This document shows positions 16,021 through 24,415 of a DNA stretch of 54,892 nucleotides, piece after piece. Each line of letters starts with the position of its first letter. Within the stretch, counting starts at the first letter, position 1. The stretch is from Bacillus sp. 03113 (GTDB lineage: Bacteria > Bacillota > Bacilli > Bacillales > Cytobacillaceae). The DNA is taken from positions 1 through 54,892 of the forward strand of contig NZ_VATK01000025.1 of the NCBI RefSeq assembly GCF_006546985.1, in the 5' to 3' direction. Made by a program: the position numbers and the translations under genes. The notes under the pieces were generated by a model. The model was not told the DNA's origin. It saw only the letters and a program-made list of their open reading frames with translations, and ran no database searches.

Positions 16021-16922
16021 TATTTACGGTTACTTTGAATCCTTCAGTGGATTACATTGTTGAATTGGATCAAGTAAATGTAGGTGGACTAAATCGTACC
16101 AAAAAAGAAACGAAATTTCCCGGTGGAAAAGGAATCAATGTTTCTCGCGTTTTAAATCAAATGGAAGTAAAGTCTCAAGCATTAGGTTTTGTAGGTGGAT
16201 TTACCGGTCGGTATATTGAAGAAAGCCTCCAAAAGGAACAAATCGAAACCAACTTTGTTCATGTAGAAGAAGATACTCGAATTAATGTAAAGTTAAAATC
16301 AGAAAAAGAAACAGAAATTAATGCGAAAGGTCCAAATATTACAAGTGACCACTTTCAAGGTTTAATTGATAAAGTGAGCGAGCTTACGAGTGAAGACATG
16401 CTCATTTTAGCAGGAAGCATCCCTTCTACCTTGCCAAAAACAACCTACGAGGAATTGGCGAAAATTTGTGTTAAAAATAATGTTCCTTTTGTTGTAGATG
16501 CTGAAGGAGAATTATTAACGAAGGTTCTTCCATATAAACCATTTTTAATCAAACCAAATCATCATGAGCTGGGAGAAATCTTTGAAACTGTTATCACAAA
16601 TTGTGAAGAGGTTATTCCATACGGGAAAAAGCTGATTGAATTAGGCGCTCAAAATGTAATTGTGTCACTTGCTGGAGACGGAGCCGTTTTAATCACGAAA
16701 GATCATCATTATATTTCAACCGTTCCGAAAGGAGAATTGAAAAGCTCAGTTGGTGCCGGTGATTCAATGGTTGCAGGCTTTGTGGCAAAATTTAAGCAAA
16801 CTGGAAATCTTGAGGAAGCATTTAAATATAGTGTAGCCTCAGGAAGTGCAACCGCTTTTTCAATTGGTCTTTGTACAAAGGAAAAAGTAGAAAGCTTACT
16901 GCCCCAAGTGAAAATTCTATAA
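16017..16922 (+). CDS. fruK: 1-phosphofructokinase
   Basis: This 301-residue PfkB/ribokinase-fold kinase phosphorylates fructose-1-phosphate, the product of the fructose PTS, to fructose-1,6-bisphosphate. Family marks are TLNPSVDYIVELD at the N-terminus, the FPGGKGINVSRVL loop near residue 38 and the C-terminal SVGAGDSMVAGF containing the catalytic Asp (about residue 248). The start overlaps the fruR stop in an ATGA arrangement, so the two are translationally coupled. The full length and gene order fruR-fruK-fruA match the Bacillus operon. Confidence 0.95.
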   Translation: MIFTVTLNPSVDYIVELDQVNVGGLNRTKKETKFPGGKGINVSRVLNQMEVKSQALGFVGGFTGRYIEESLQKEQIETNFVHVEEDTRINVKLKSEKETEINAKGPNITSDHFQGLIDKVSELTSEDMLILAGSIPSTLPKTTYEELAKICVKNNVPFVVDAEGELLTKVLPYKPFLIKPNHHELGEIFETVITNCEEVIPYGKKLIELGAQNVIVSLAGDGAVLITKDHHYISTVPKGELKSSVGAGDSMVAGFVAKFKQTGNLEEAFKYSVASGSATAFSIGLCTKEKVESLLPQVKIL

Positions 16923-16932
16923 CTTAAAGCAC

Positions 16933-16948
16933 CGTTTACAGTAAAATG
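16933..16948 (+). promoter_or_regulatory. Second copy of the fru promoter motif, upstream of fruA
   Basis: CGTTTACAGTAAAATG here matches CGTTTACAGTACAATG at 15212-15227 with one difference in 16 bases. The first copy overlaps the fru promoter and cre box. A repeat in the fruK-fruA gap suggests a FruR operator or an internal promoter. A short GGGG/CCCC hairpin follows at about 16950-16964. Confidence 0.5.
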
Positions 16949-17001
16949 TGGGGCTAAACTCCCCTCTTGCTAGAACGATGACACAAAAGGAGGACAAGAA
17001 G

Positions 17002-18876
17002 ATGAAAATTACAGAGTTATTAACGAAAGAGACTATTTTACTTTCGATCTCTGGCGATCAAAAGTTAGATGCTATCAATCAGCTTGTAGACAAGCTTGAT
17101 CAAGCAGGAAAGCTAGCAAGCCGTGATGAATATAAAGAAGCCATTTTAAAAAGAGAATCTCAGAGCACAACTGGAATAGGCGAAGGAATTGCGATTCCGC
17201 ATGCAAAAACATCAGCTGTTAAAAGTCCTGCGATTGCTTTCGGGAAATCGATCAGCGGTGTAGATTATGAATCGTTGGATGGCCAGCCAGCGCATTTATT
17301 CTTTATGATTGCAGCGACTGAGGGGGCAAACAACACTCATTTAGAAGCTCTTTCTCGTTTATCCACGATTTTATTAAAAGAAGAAGTTCGTAAACAATTG
17401 ATTGAAGCAAGTACAGAAGAAGACGTGTTAAATATTATTGATAGCTACGATGAAGAAGACAAGGAAGAGGAAGTTCAAGATATTTCAGATAAAAAGAACT
17501 TTATCGTTGCTGTAACTGCCTGTCCAACTGGAATCGCTCATACGTATATGGCGGCTGATTCATTAAGAGCAAAAGCAGCTGAATTAGGGATCGACATTAA
17601 GGTTGAAACAAATGGTTCCAGCGGGGTTAAGAATTTACTTACTAAAGAAGAGATTGAAAACGCTACTGCAGTAATCGTTGCAGCTGATAAAGCGGTTGAA
17701 ATGGAACGCTTCAAAGGAAAGCATGTGCTTCAAACGCCTGTAGCTGATGGGATTAAAAAACCGCAGGAATTAATTGAAAAAGCGTTAAAACAAGAAGCCC
17801 CTATTTATAAAGGCGGTTCTGGTACAGCTTCTAGCGAATCTGAAGGCAGAGCGAAAACAGGCTTTTACAAACATTTAATGAGTGGGGTTTCCAATATGCT
17901 TCCATTTGTAGTTGGAGGCGGAATTCTAATCGCTATTTCGTTTATGTTTGGCTATAATGCCTTTAAACCAGGTGACCCAACCTATAATCCTTTTGCAGAA
18001 GCATTAATGACTATCGGGGGAGGGAATGCATTCCAGCTTCTTGTTCCAGTTTTAGCAGGGTTTATCGCGATGAGTATTGCTGACCGTCCTGGTTTTGCGC
18101 CTGGTATGGTAGGCGGATTAATGGCAGCAACAAGTGGTGCGGGATTCCTTGGCGGATTAGTAGCAGGGTTTTTAGCCGGATATTTAGTTATTCTTTTGAA
18201 AAAGGCTTTGTCCGTTTTACCTGAGTCGTTGGATGGAATTAAAACGATTCTATTGTATCCTTTATTTGGGATCTTTTTAACAGGGATTGTCATGTTATAT
18301 GTAGTAAACAAACCAGTTGGTCAACTAAACGCAGCCATTACAGATTGGTTATCTGGATTAGGAACTGCCAATGCGATTCTTCTCGGAATCGTTTTAGGTG
18401 GAATGATGGCTGTGGATATGGGTGGTCCGATCAATAAATCTGCGTATGTATTTGGAACTGGATTAATTGCCAACGGTGTATATGGACCAATGGCAGCAGT
18501 TATGGCAGGTGGAATGGTTCCTCCGTTAGCAGTCGCTCTAGCAACAACCATCTTTAAAAACAAATTTACAAAGCAAGAAAGAGAAGCGGGTACAACAAAC
18601 TATATTATGGGGCTTTCCTTTATTACGGAAGGGGCAATCCCATTTGCAGCAGCAGACCCACTTCGCGTTATCCCCACAATGGTAGCCGGCTCAGCTATTA
18701 CAGGTGCCCTTACAATGGCATTTGATATTCAGTTAAGAGCGCCACATGGTGGAATCTTCGTATTCCCATTGGTTGAAGGAAATTGGTTATTGTATCTTCT
18801 TGCAGTTGCAATTGGAGCAGTTGTTTCAGCGATCTTATTAGGGATTTTGAAAAAACCTATTGTAAATAATAAGTAG
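17002..18876 (+). CDS. fruA: Fructose-specific PTS enzyme IIABC
   Basis: This 624-residue fused permease takes up fructose and phosphorylates it to fructose-1-phosphate. The IIA domain comes first (about residues 1-148, phosphorylated His67 in GIAIPHAKT). An acidic linker follows (about 148-163), then IIB (about 165-265, phosphocysteine Cys174 in VTACPTGIAHTY) and the membrane IIC domain (about 300-620), with FITEGAIPFAAADP near its end. ATG 17002 is chosen because AAAGGAGG precedes it; an upstream in-frame start at 16948 lies before that site and would add 18 unlikely residues. It closes the fru operon before a strong terminator. Confidence 0.95.
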   Translation: MKITELLTKETILLSISGDQKLDAINQLVDKLDQAGKLASRDEYKEAILKRESQSTTGIGEGIAIPHAKTSAVKSPAIAFGKSISGVDYESLDGQPAHLFFMIAATEGANNTHLEALSRLSTILLKEEVRKQLIEASTEEDVLNIIDSYDEEDKEEEVQDISDKKNFIVAVTACPTGIAHTYMAADSLRAKAAELGIDIKVETNGSSGVKNLLTKEEIENATAVIVAADKAVEMERFKGKHVLQTPVADGIKKPQELIEKALKQEAPIYKGGSGTASSESEGRAKTGFYKHLMSGVSNMLPFVVGGGILIAISFMFGYNAFKPGDPTYNPFAEALMTIGGGNAFQLLVPVLAGFIAMSIADRPGFAPGMVGGLMAATSGAGFLGGLVAGFLAGYLVILLKKALSVLPESLDGIKTILLYPLFGIFLTGIVMLYVVNKPVGQLNAAITDWLSGLGTANAILLGIVLGGMMAVDMGGPINKSAYVFGTGLIANGVYGPMAAVMAGGMVPPLAVALATTIFKNKFTKQEREAGTTNYIMGLSFITEGAIPFAAADPLRVIPTMVAGSAITGALTMAFDIQLRAPHGGIFVFPLVEGNWLLYLLAVAIGAVVSAILLGILKKPIVNNK

Positions 18877-18883
18877 TCAAATT

Positions 18884-18918
18884 AAAGGATGGTGAACGAA
18901 ATGTTCACCATCCTTTTT
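18884..18918 (+). terminator. fru operon terminator
   Basis: AAAGGATGGTGAAC pairs perfectly with GTTCACCATCCTTT over 14 bp around a 5-base loop, followed by a T-run. It begins 8 bases after fruA. Confidence 0.93.
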
Positions 18919-18944
18919 CACTTATTTGCTATCCAAAATACTGA

Positions 18945-19781
18945 ATGGAAAAGGATATAAAAGCCCATATTAACTTTATTATTATCTATTATCAAAATAA
19001 GGGGCTGAAAAAAATTCCTTCTTTCCAACATGAAACAGTTAACATCTACTATGAAGATAAAGGATCAGGGATTCCACTAGTTTTTATCCATCCACCTGCA
19101 ATGGGTAGAAAGGTGTTCTACTATCAAGAAGATCTTTCAAAAAATTTCCGGGTGATTCTTCCTGATTTAAGTGGAAATGGAGATTCTATCGGAGAAAAGA
19201 ATGTCACAATCATTGGATACGCAGAAGAAGTGGTAGCTTTACTGGATCATCTTCAGATCGAAAAGGCTGTGGTAGTCGGATACTCATCAGGATGTACGGT
19301 TGCCCAGGAATTTGCCTTAAGCTTTCCAAACAGAGCTCTCGGGATCATTTTATTTGGCGGGTTTTCAGAAGTAATGTCGATGACATTCAAATATGAGCAT
19401 ATTTTAGGTATGTATTTTGTAAAAAAATTTCCTGCCTTCTTACAATATATCATTGCAGCGAGCCATACGGAGGATAAAAAAGTGAGGCAAATTCTTCTAG
19501 ACCATATGAAAAAAGCGAATCATAAAATGTGGTTTCAATTTTATGATCGGTCTCTTCATTTCTCATGTACAGATCGTTTGGATCAGCTTCAAGTACCTTT
19601 ATTACTTTTATATGGATCGAGGGATTTTGTTAATCAGCATATTCGAACGTACAAACGGCATACAAAATTTGAATCCGTTATTATCGATAAAGTATTTCAC
19701 CAGCTTCCAACGAAAAAATGGGAAATTATCAACCAATTAGTCATTGGTTTTGTTATGGAGCATTTTCATTCCACCCTCTAA
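18945..19781 (+). CDS. Alpha/beta-fold hydrolase
   Basis: This 278-residue alpha/beta hydrolase has VFIHPPAMGR (oxyanion loop), DLSGNGDS, the nucleophile elbow GYSSGC with the catalytic Ser, an acid candidate in LYGSRDFV, and a late His in KVFHQLPTK. The cap region is short. The substrate cannot be predicted. The start is uncertain: ATG 18945 has no clear ribosome binding site, and similarity to the family begins near KKIPSFQHETVNIYYED (codon for Lys about 19007). A CTG just before it follows AAGGGG. No operon partners are evident; it sits alone between two terminator or repeat regions. Confidence 0.78.
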   Translation: MEKDIKAHINFIIIYYQNKGLKKIPSFQHETVNIYYEDKGSGIPLVFIHPPAMGRKVFYYQEDLSKNFRVILPDLSGNGDSIGEKNVTIIGYAEEVVALLDHLQIEKAVVVGYSSGCTVAQEFALSFPNRALGIILFGGFSEVMSMTFKYEHILGMYFVKKFPAFLQYIIAASHTEDKKVRQILLDHMKKANHKMWFQFYDRSLHFSCTDRLDQLQVPLLLLYGSRDFVNQHIRTYKRHTKFESVIIDKVFHQLPTKKWEIINQLVIGFVMEHFHSTL

Positions 19782-19849
19782 ATTCTTATTCATATTCATA
19801 TTTATAGAAAAAGTAAAATAAGTACGATATGATGAATTCATCGTTTATC

Positions 19850-20001
19850 AAGAAAAGCGCAAGTGCCTGTTTAGCGACGTATGGACTGGGCCCCGCTTCG
19901 ACTGAGATGAAGGAAACACGAAGAGCGAAAGCGATTCGATGTTGACTTATCGTAGGGAGGAGTGGGGTGGACATTAGTCGCTGGGTGCTGGAGCTAGACA
20001 C
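19850..20001 (-). repeat. Intergenic repeat family, copy 2 (inverted)
   Basis: The reverse complement starts GTGTCTAGCTCCAGCACCC and ends GGCACTTGCGCTTTTCTT. It is about 80 percent identical by eye to copy 1 at 12133-12284 over most of its length. Arms AGCGAC and GTCGCT, at the places where copy 1 has TCGAC and GTCGA, can pair. It lies between the hydrolase and MOSC genes. Confidence 0.8.
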
Positions 20002-20054
20002 CAGTCGGGATTCAGAAAACTTATAAATCTTTTAAAAATGGGGGAGAAAACTTA

Positions 20055-20708
20055 ATGATCGGAGAACTCATTACACTCAGTATAGGTAAACCAAAGGATT
20101 ATCAATGGAAAGGGAAAAATGTAAGTTCGGGAATTGGTAAATCCATTGTAAATGAAGTACTTTTGACAAAAGAGCGTTTTATCGGAGATGATGTAGCCAA
20201 CCCTGCTTTTCATGGGGGTCCGGAAAGAGCGGTTTGTTTATATCCTTATGAACATTATCACTTTTGGGAAAAGGAATTTGGGGTTAAATTAACGCCTCCA
20301 GCATTCGGTGAAAATATTTGTGCCTCTGGGATGAAAGAGGATGATGTATATATTGGGGATATCTTTTCTTTAGGTGAAGCGAAAATTCAAATTACAGAAG
20401 GAAGGGTCCCATGTTCTACCATTTCTAAATTTAACGGGATTGACCCCTTGCTAGGAAGAATCGTTGAAACTTGCTTTACGGGTTATTTTTTTAAAGTACT
20501 TGAAGAGGGGAAGGTTTATAACACCTCTTTATTAAAGCTTGAAGAGCGTAAACAAGAACAGGTTTCTGTTTTAAAAGCTAATCATATTATGTTTCATCAG
20601 CAAAAAAACGTTGATGCAATGGAAGAGTTATTGCAGATTTCTGATCTTTCTCAAGCATGGAAAGAAAAATTAATAAACCGTTTGAATAAAAAGAGAGTAA
20701 CAAAATAA
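20055..20708 (+). CDS. MOSC-domain protein of the YiiM type
   Basis: This 217-residue protein has a MOSC (molybdenum cofactor sulfurase C-terminal) domain over residues about 20-150: DVANPAFHGGPERAV, PPAFGENICASGM and EGRVPCSTISKFNG, with the conserved Cys120 expected to bind sulfur or the molybdenum cofactor. A helical C-terminal extension (about 160-217) follows. The E. coli relative YiiM takes part in 6-N-hydroxylaminopurine detoxification. The ATG at 20055 is preceded by GGGGGAG. No molybdenum-cofactor genes are close, so the partner is not apparent here. Confidence 0.87.
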   Translation: MIGELITLSIGKPKDYQWKGKNVSSGIGKSIVNEVLLTKERFIGDDVANPAFHGGPERAVCLYPYEHYHFWEKEFGVKLTPPAFGENICASGMKEDDVYIGDIFSLGEAKIQITEGRVPCSTISKFNGIDPLLGRIVETCFTGYFFKVLEEGKVYNTSLLKLEERKQEQVSVLKANHIMFHQQKNVDAMEELLQISDLSQAWKEKLINRLNKKRVTK

Positions 20709-20737
20709 TATTTTCCTGGAAAATGTATTATTAGTTC

Positions 20738-20766
20738 TTGACTTCTAATACAATGGAGCACATAAT
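20738..20766 (+). promoter_or_regulatory. Promoter of the trp T-box leader
   Basis: TTGACT (20738-20743), a 17-base spacer and CATAAT (20761-20766) lie just before the first T-box, matching a sigma-A promoter with one mismatch in each box. Confidence 0.65.
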
Positions 20767-20779
20767 ATAGTTACATAAT

Positions 20780-21047
20780 AATTTAAGCAATGACGAAGAG
20801 TAGTAGCTTCATTAGATACTTAAGAGAGCTGATGGTTGGTGAAAATCAGTGTAGATGATGATGTGAATGGACTTCCGAGCTTCCAAACCGAAACGTTAGA
20901 TGGAGTAGGCTTTGGCGAACGGTCTCATCGTTACAAGGGACAGGTATTCAAACAATATGTTTCGATATCTGTTGAGTGAGCTGATTTTTCAGCTAATAAA
21001 GGTGGCAACACGGGTTTCTCGTCCTTTTTTGGAGGGAGGCCCTTTTT
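20780..21047 (+). promoter_or_regulatory. T-box leader 1 of the trp operon (Trp specifier)
   Basis: A complete T-box riboswitch. Its stem I begins with AATGACGAAGAGTAGTAG, and AGAGAGCTGATGGTTGG and GAAAATCAG fall in the stem I region. The specifier reads GAA-TGG-ACTT (TGG at 20868-20870, Trp). The antiterminator bulge is GGTGGCAACACGG at 21001-21013. A terminator stem follows, GGGTTTCTCGTCC with GGAGGGAGGCCC, then TTTTTT. Uncharged tRNA-Trp is expected to stabilise the antiterminator and let transcription pass. Confidence 0.92.
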
Positions 21048-21069
21048 TGTTTGGGAAAAATAATAGCTT

Positions 21070-21369
21070 ATAAATCGTTGAATAAGAGTAGTACATTGAT
21101 AAAAATTCGTTTCAGAGAGCCGGTAAAGGGTGTGAGCCGGTACGAAAAGTCAATGGAATGGACTTATGAGAGATGACTTGAAATCGTAGTAGGGTCATCC
21201 GGAACTCCACCGTTAAAAGGATAGGGTATGAAAGGATGTGGCGTATTTTTTCACATGAATTCGTACTTGAAAGAGAGAGCAACTTGCTCTAATCTGAGGT
21301 GGTACCGCGGTTAATACATGATCGTCCTCTATATGCATAATAAGAATATGCGTATAGAGGACTTTTTTT
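21070..21369 (+). promoter_or_regulatory. T-box leader 2 of the trp operon (Trp specifier)
   Basis: A second T-box follows in the same orientation: AATAAGAGTAGTACA and AGAGAGCCGG in stem I. The specifier GAA-TGG-ACTT (TGG at 21159-21161) is identical in context to the first. The T-box bulge is GAGGTGGTACCGCGG at 21296-21310. A long terminator pairs GTCCTCTATACGCATA-like arms at 21323-21361, with a T-run after it. trpE starts about 45 bases downstream. Confidence 0.92.
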
Positions 21370-21411
21370 ATGGGAAATCAAATACGGACATGAATGAAGG
21401 GAGATATAAAA

Positions 21412-22806
21412 ATGGTTACGACAGCAAATGAAGCATTTATCATGGAAGAGCTAGGTGGAGATACAATTACACCTATATCCATTTATCAAAAAGTAAAAGG
21501 AAAGAAAAAATTTCTATTAGAGAGCTCCTTAAAGCATGAAAAGTCAGGACGCTATTCTTTTATTGGTGCGAATCCATCTTTTGAATTAAAAGGATTCGGT
21601 TCAAAAAGCTATGTAGTAAAAGGTGAAACCGAGCAGGCTTATGAAGAAAAACCGTTAGATCTATTAAAAAAGCTTTTACCAAAAAAAGTAACATCCATCA
21701 ACACGATGTTCCCATTAATTGGAGGAGCTGTTGGTTACGTTGGATATGATGTGATTCGTCAATATGAAAACATCGGCAAGGACATTAAGGATGAGCTTGA
21801 AGTACCAGACGTTCATCTCATGTTTTTCGAGGATTTAGTCGTTTTTGATCATCTAGATCAAAAGGTATTTATCGTGTCGATTGCACTCGATGATGAAACG
21901 ACAACGGAAGATTTAAAGAAACGTATTGAGAGCAGAAAAGCTGAAATTCTTATGACAACGGAAGATGAAGAAATTGGCGAAGTTGTGATTTCCGATTTTC
22001 AGCCAATGAAAAATAAAGAAAGATATGAAGAGATGGTTAGGAAAGCAAAGGAGTATATTGTAGAAGGGGATATATTCCAAGTGGTTCCTTCACATCGTTT
22101 GTCGGCAGATTTTGAAGGAAAGCCATTTGACTATTATCGTAAGCTTAGAGTAAAAAATCAATCTCCTTACATGTATTTTCTAGATTATGAGGATTATGCC
22201 ATTGTTGGTTCTTCGCCTGAGAGCTTAATTAAAGCTACAGATGGTCGGATTGTATCCAATCCAATTGCTGGATCAAGACCTAGAGGGAAGACGGTTGAAG
22301 AGGACCTTGCTCTTGAAAAGGACTTATTATCTGATGAAAAAGAGCTGGCAGAGCACAAAATGCTTGTTGACCTGGCTAGAAACGATATCGGAAAGGTAAG
22401 TGAATTTGGCAGCGTTCAAGTTGATAAATATATCAAGGTTGAGAAATATCGCCATATTATGCACTTAGTTTCTGAAGTAAGTGGGAAGCTAAAAGAAGAT
22501 TATTCTGCGATTGATGCATTGATTTCTTGCCTCCCTGCAGGGACAGTGAGTGGTGCACCGAAAATAAGAGCGATGGAAATTATTAATGAGCTTGAGGATT
22601 CAAAAAGAGGCGTTTATTCAGGAGCCGTTGGTTATTTTTCCGCGAATGGAAACATGGATGTCGCTCTAGCCATTCGGACGATGGTGATTAAAGATCAAAA
22701 AGCCTATATACAAGCGGGAGCAGGTATTGTATATGATTCTGTACCTGAAAAGGAATATGAAGAAACGATTCATAAATTACGTGTATTTTTGGAGGGTCAA
22801 AAATGA
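21412..22806 (+). CDS. trpE: Anthranilate synthase component I
   Basis: This 464-residue chorismate-using synthase makes anthranilate with ammonia from TrpG. The chorismate-binding C-terminal domain carries VEGDIFQVVPSHRL, PSPYMYFL-type contacts, GSSPESL, NPIAGSRPRG, the metal-binding EHKMLVDLARND and SGAPKIRAMEII. The N-terminal domain should hold the tryptophan feedback site (LLESS near residue 30). ATG 21412 follows GAAGGGAGA; an in-frame ATG at 21394 precedes that site. The last bases overlap trpG (ATGA). Confidence 0.95.
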   Translation: MVTTANEAFIMEELGGDTITPISIYQKVKGKKKFLLESSLKHEKSGRYSFIGANPSFELKGFGSKSYVVKGETEQAYEEKPLDLLKKLLPKKVTSINTMFPLIGGAVGYVGYDVIRQYENIGKDIKDELEVPDVHLMFFEDLVVFDHLDQKVFIVSIALDDETTTEDLKKRIESRKAEILMTTEDEEIGEVVISDFQPMKNKERYEEMVRKAKEYIVEGDIFQVVPSHRLSADFEGKPFDYYRKLRVKNQSPYMYFLDYEDYAIVGSSPESLIKATDGRIVSNPIAGSRPRGKTVEEDLALEKDLLSDEKELAEHKMLVDLARNDIGKVSEFGSVQVDKYIKVEKYRHIMHLVSEVSGKLKEDYSAIDALISCLPAGTVSGAPKIRAMEIINELEDSKRGVYSGAVGYFSANGNMDVALAIRTMVIKDQKAYIQAGAGIVYDSVPEKEYEETIHKLRVFLEGQK

Positions 22807-23414
22807 TTTTATTAATCGATAATTATGATTCATTTACGTTTAACCTATTTCAGTATTTAGGAGAATTAGGAGAAGAAATCAAAGTTGTAAGAAATGACCA
22901 ACTGACGTTACAAGACATTGAACAATTGAATCCAGAGGCGATTGTTTTATCTCCAGGACCAGGGAAGCCTGAAAATGCGGGAATATGTGTAGATGTGATT
23001 AAGCATTTTTATCAAAAGCTGCCGATTCTAGGGATATGCTTAGGACATCAAGCGATTGGCTATGCGTTTGGGGCAACTGTAGAAAAAGCACAGAAAATTA
23101 TGCATGGCAAGGTATCCAATTTAAAACATACAGGCGAGGATCTTTTCGAGTATTTGCCACAGCCAGTTGAGGTTATGCGATATCATTCTTTAATTATTAA
23201 AGGAGGAACGCTTCAGGAAGATTTTAAAGTCTTGGCAAAATCAATGGATGATCATGAAATTATGGCCATCAAGCATGCTAACTTCCCACTATATGGACTG
23301 CAATTTCATCCTGAATCAATCGGCACAGCTGTTGGAAAACAATTATTGAAAAATTTCTTAAAAGAAATAGGGAGGGACTATTCCCATGAGAGCTATTCTG
23401 CAACAGTTATCTGA
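22803..23414 (+). CDS. trpG: Anthranilate synthase component II (glutamine amidotransferase)
   Basis: This 203-residue class I glutamine amidotransferase releases ammonia for TrpE. It opens with ILLIDNYDSFTFNL. The nucleophile Cys sits in LGICLGHQAIG and the His-Glu pair in LQFHPES. In B. subtilis this subunit (PabA) is encoded in the folate operon and shared with PABA synthase; here it lies inside trp. It may still serve both pathways unless a separate pabA exists. It overlaps trpE by four bases and its end overlaps the trpD start by 29 bases. Confidence 0.95.
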   Translation: MILLIDNYDSFTFNLFQYLGELGEEIKVVRNDQLTLQDIEQLNPEAIVLSPGPGKPENAGICVDVIKHFYQKLPILGICLGHQAIGYAFGATVEKAQKIMHGKVSNLKHTGEDLFEYLPQPVEVMRYHSLIIKGGTLQEDFKVLAKSMDDHEIMAIKHANFPLYGLQFHPESIGTAVGKQLLKNFLKEIGRDYSHESYSATVI

Positions 23415-24411
23415 AAAAAAATCCTTTACCGAAAACGAAATGTACGAAACTGTTAGTAAGTTTTTTTCTGAAGAAGTAACAGACAGTGAAATGGCTGCAT
23501 TTTTAATGGGATTGAAAATGAAAGGTGAAACCGTTGAGGAGATAGTAGGATTTGTCAAGGCACTTAAAGAAAAATCCTTATCCTTTACGAAAGGGATCCC
23601 CAATTGCTTAGACAATTGTGGAACTGGTGGAGATGGCTCGAAAAGCTTTAATGTAAGCAGTACCTCTGCCTTCGTTATCGCAGGAGCAGGTATAAGAGTA
23701 GCGAAGCATGGCAATCGAAGCATTTCAAGTAAAACAGGAAGTGCAGACGTATTAGAAAACCTTGGAATTGCTTTAAATTTATCACCGGAAAGAATAGAGG
23801 AGATCCTTGAAGAGGCAGGAATTGCCTTCTTGTTTGCTCAGCATGTTCATCCACGAATGAAGAGAATTATAAAGGTGAGAAGAGAGCTAGGGATCCCAAC
23901 CGTGTTTAATTTGATCGGCCCATTAACAAATCCAATTGAATTAGATTATCAGCTATTAGGCATTTATCGAAAAGATTATACGATGATGTTTGCAGAAGTG
24001 CTGAAAAAACTAGGTAGAAAACGTGCGGTTGTATTAAATGGAGCCGGCTCGATGGATGAGGCATCCCTACAAGGAGAGAATGAGCTAGTCATACTTCAAA
24101 ATGGAGAAATCACGAAAAAAATCCTTCATCCAGAGGAAGTAGGGTTGTCGGTATATGATAACTCAGCTATTCGTGGAGGAGATGCGAAAGAGAATGCAGA
24201 TATTCTGGTAAGGGTTTTAAAAGGAGAGAAAGGCGCCTATCGTGATACGGTTTTATTGAATGCTGGGATCGGAATTTTTACAGGTGCAAAAGCGAATACG
24301 ATTGAAGAAGGAATTAAGCTTGCAGCAGAGAGCATTGATTCTGGAGCAGCGTTAGAAAAGCTTGAAAAACTAGTTAAGCTTAGCAAGGAGCTACAGAAAG
24401 AAGGGATCTAA
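23386..24411 (+). CDS. trpD: Anthranilate phosphoribosyltransferase
   Basis: This 341-residue enzyme transfers phosphoribose from PRPP to anthranilate. Key elements are the PRPP-binding CGTGGDGSKSFNVS near residue 80, KHGNRSISSKTGSADVLE, and the anthranilate-site region FLFAQHVHPRMK and LGIPTVFNLIGPLTNP. Length and order are normal. ATG 23386 lies inside the end of trpG and follows GGGAGGG, consistent with translational coupling. Confidence 0.95.
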   Translation: MRAILQQLSEKKSFTENEMYETVSKFFSEEVTDSEMAAFLMGLKMKGETVEEIVGFVKALKEKSLSFTKGIPNCLDNCGTGGDGSKSFNVSSTSAFVIAGAGIRVAKHGNRSISSKTGSADVLENLGIALNLSPERIEEILEEAGIAFLFAQHVHPRMKRIIKVRRELGIPTVFNLIGPLTNPIELDYQLLGIYRKDYTMMFAEVLKKLGRKRAVVLNGAGSMDEASLQGENELVILQNGEITKKILHPEEVGLSVYDNSAIRGGDAKENADILVRVLKGEKGAYRDTVLLNAGIGIFTGAKANTIEEGIKLAAESIDSGAALEKLEKLVKLSKELQKEGI

Positions 24412-24415
24412 TACG

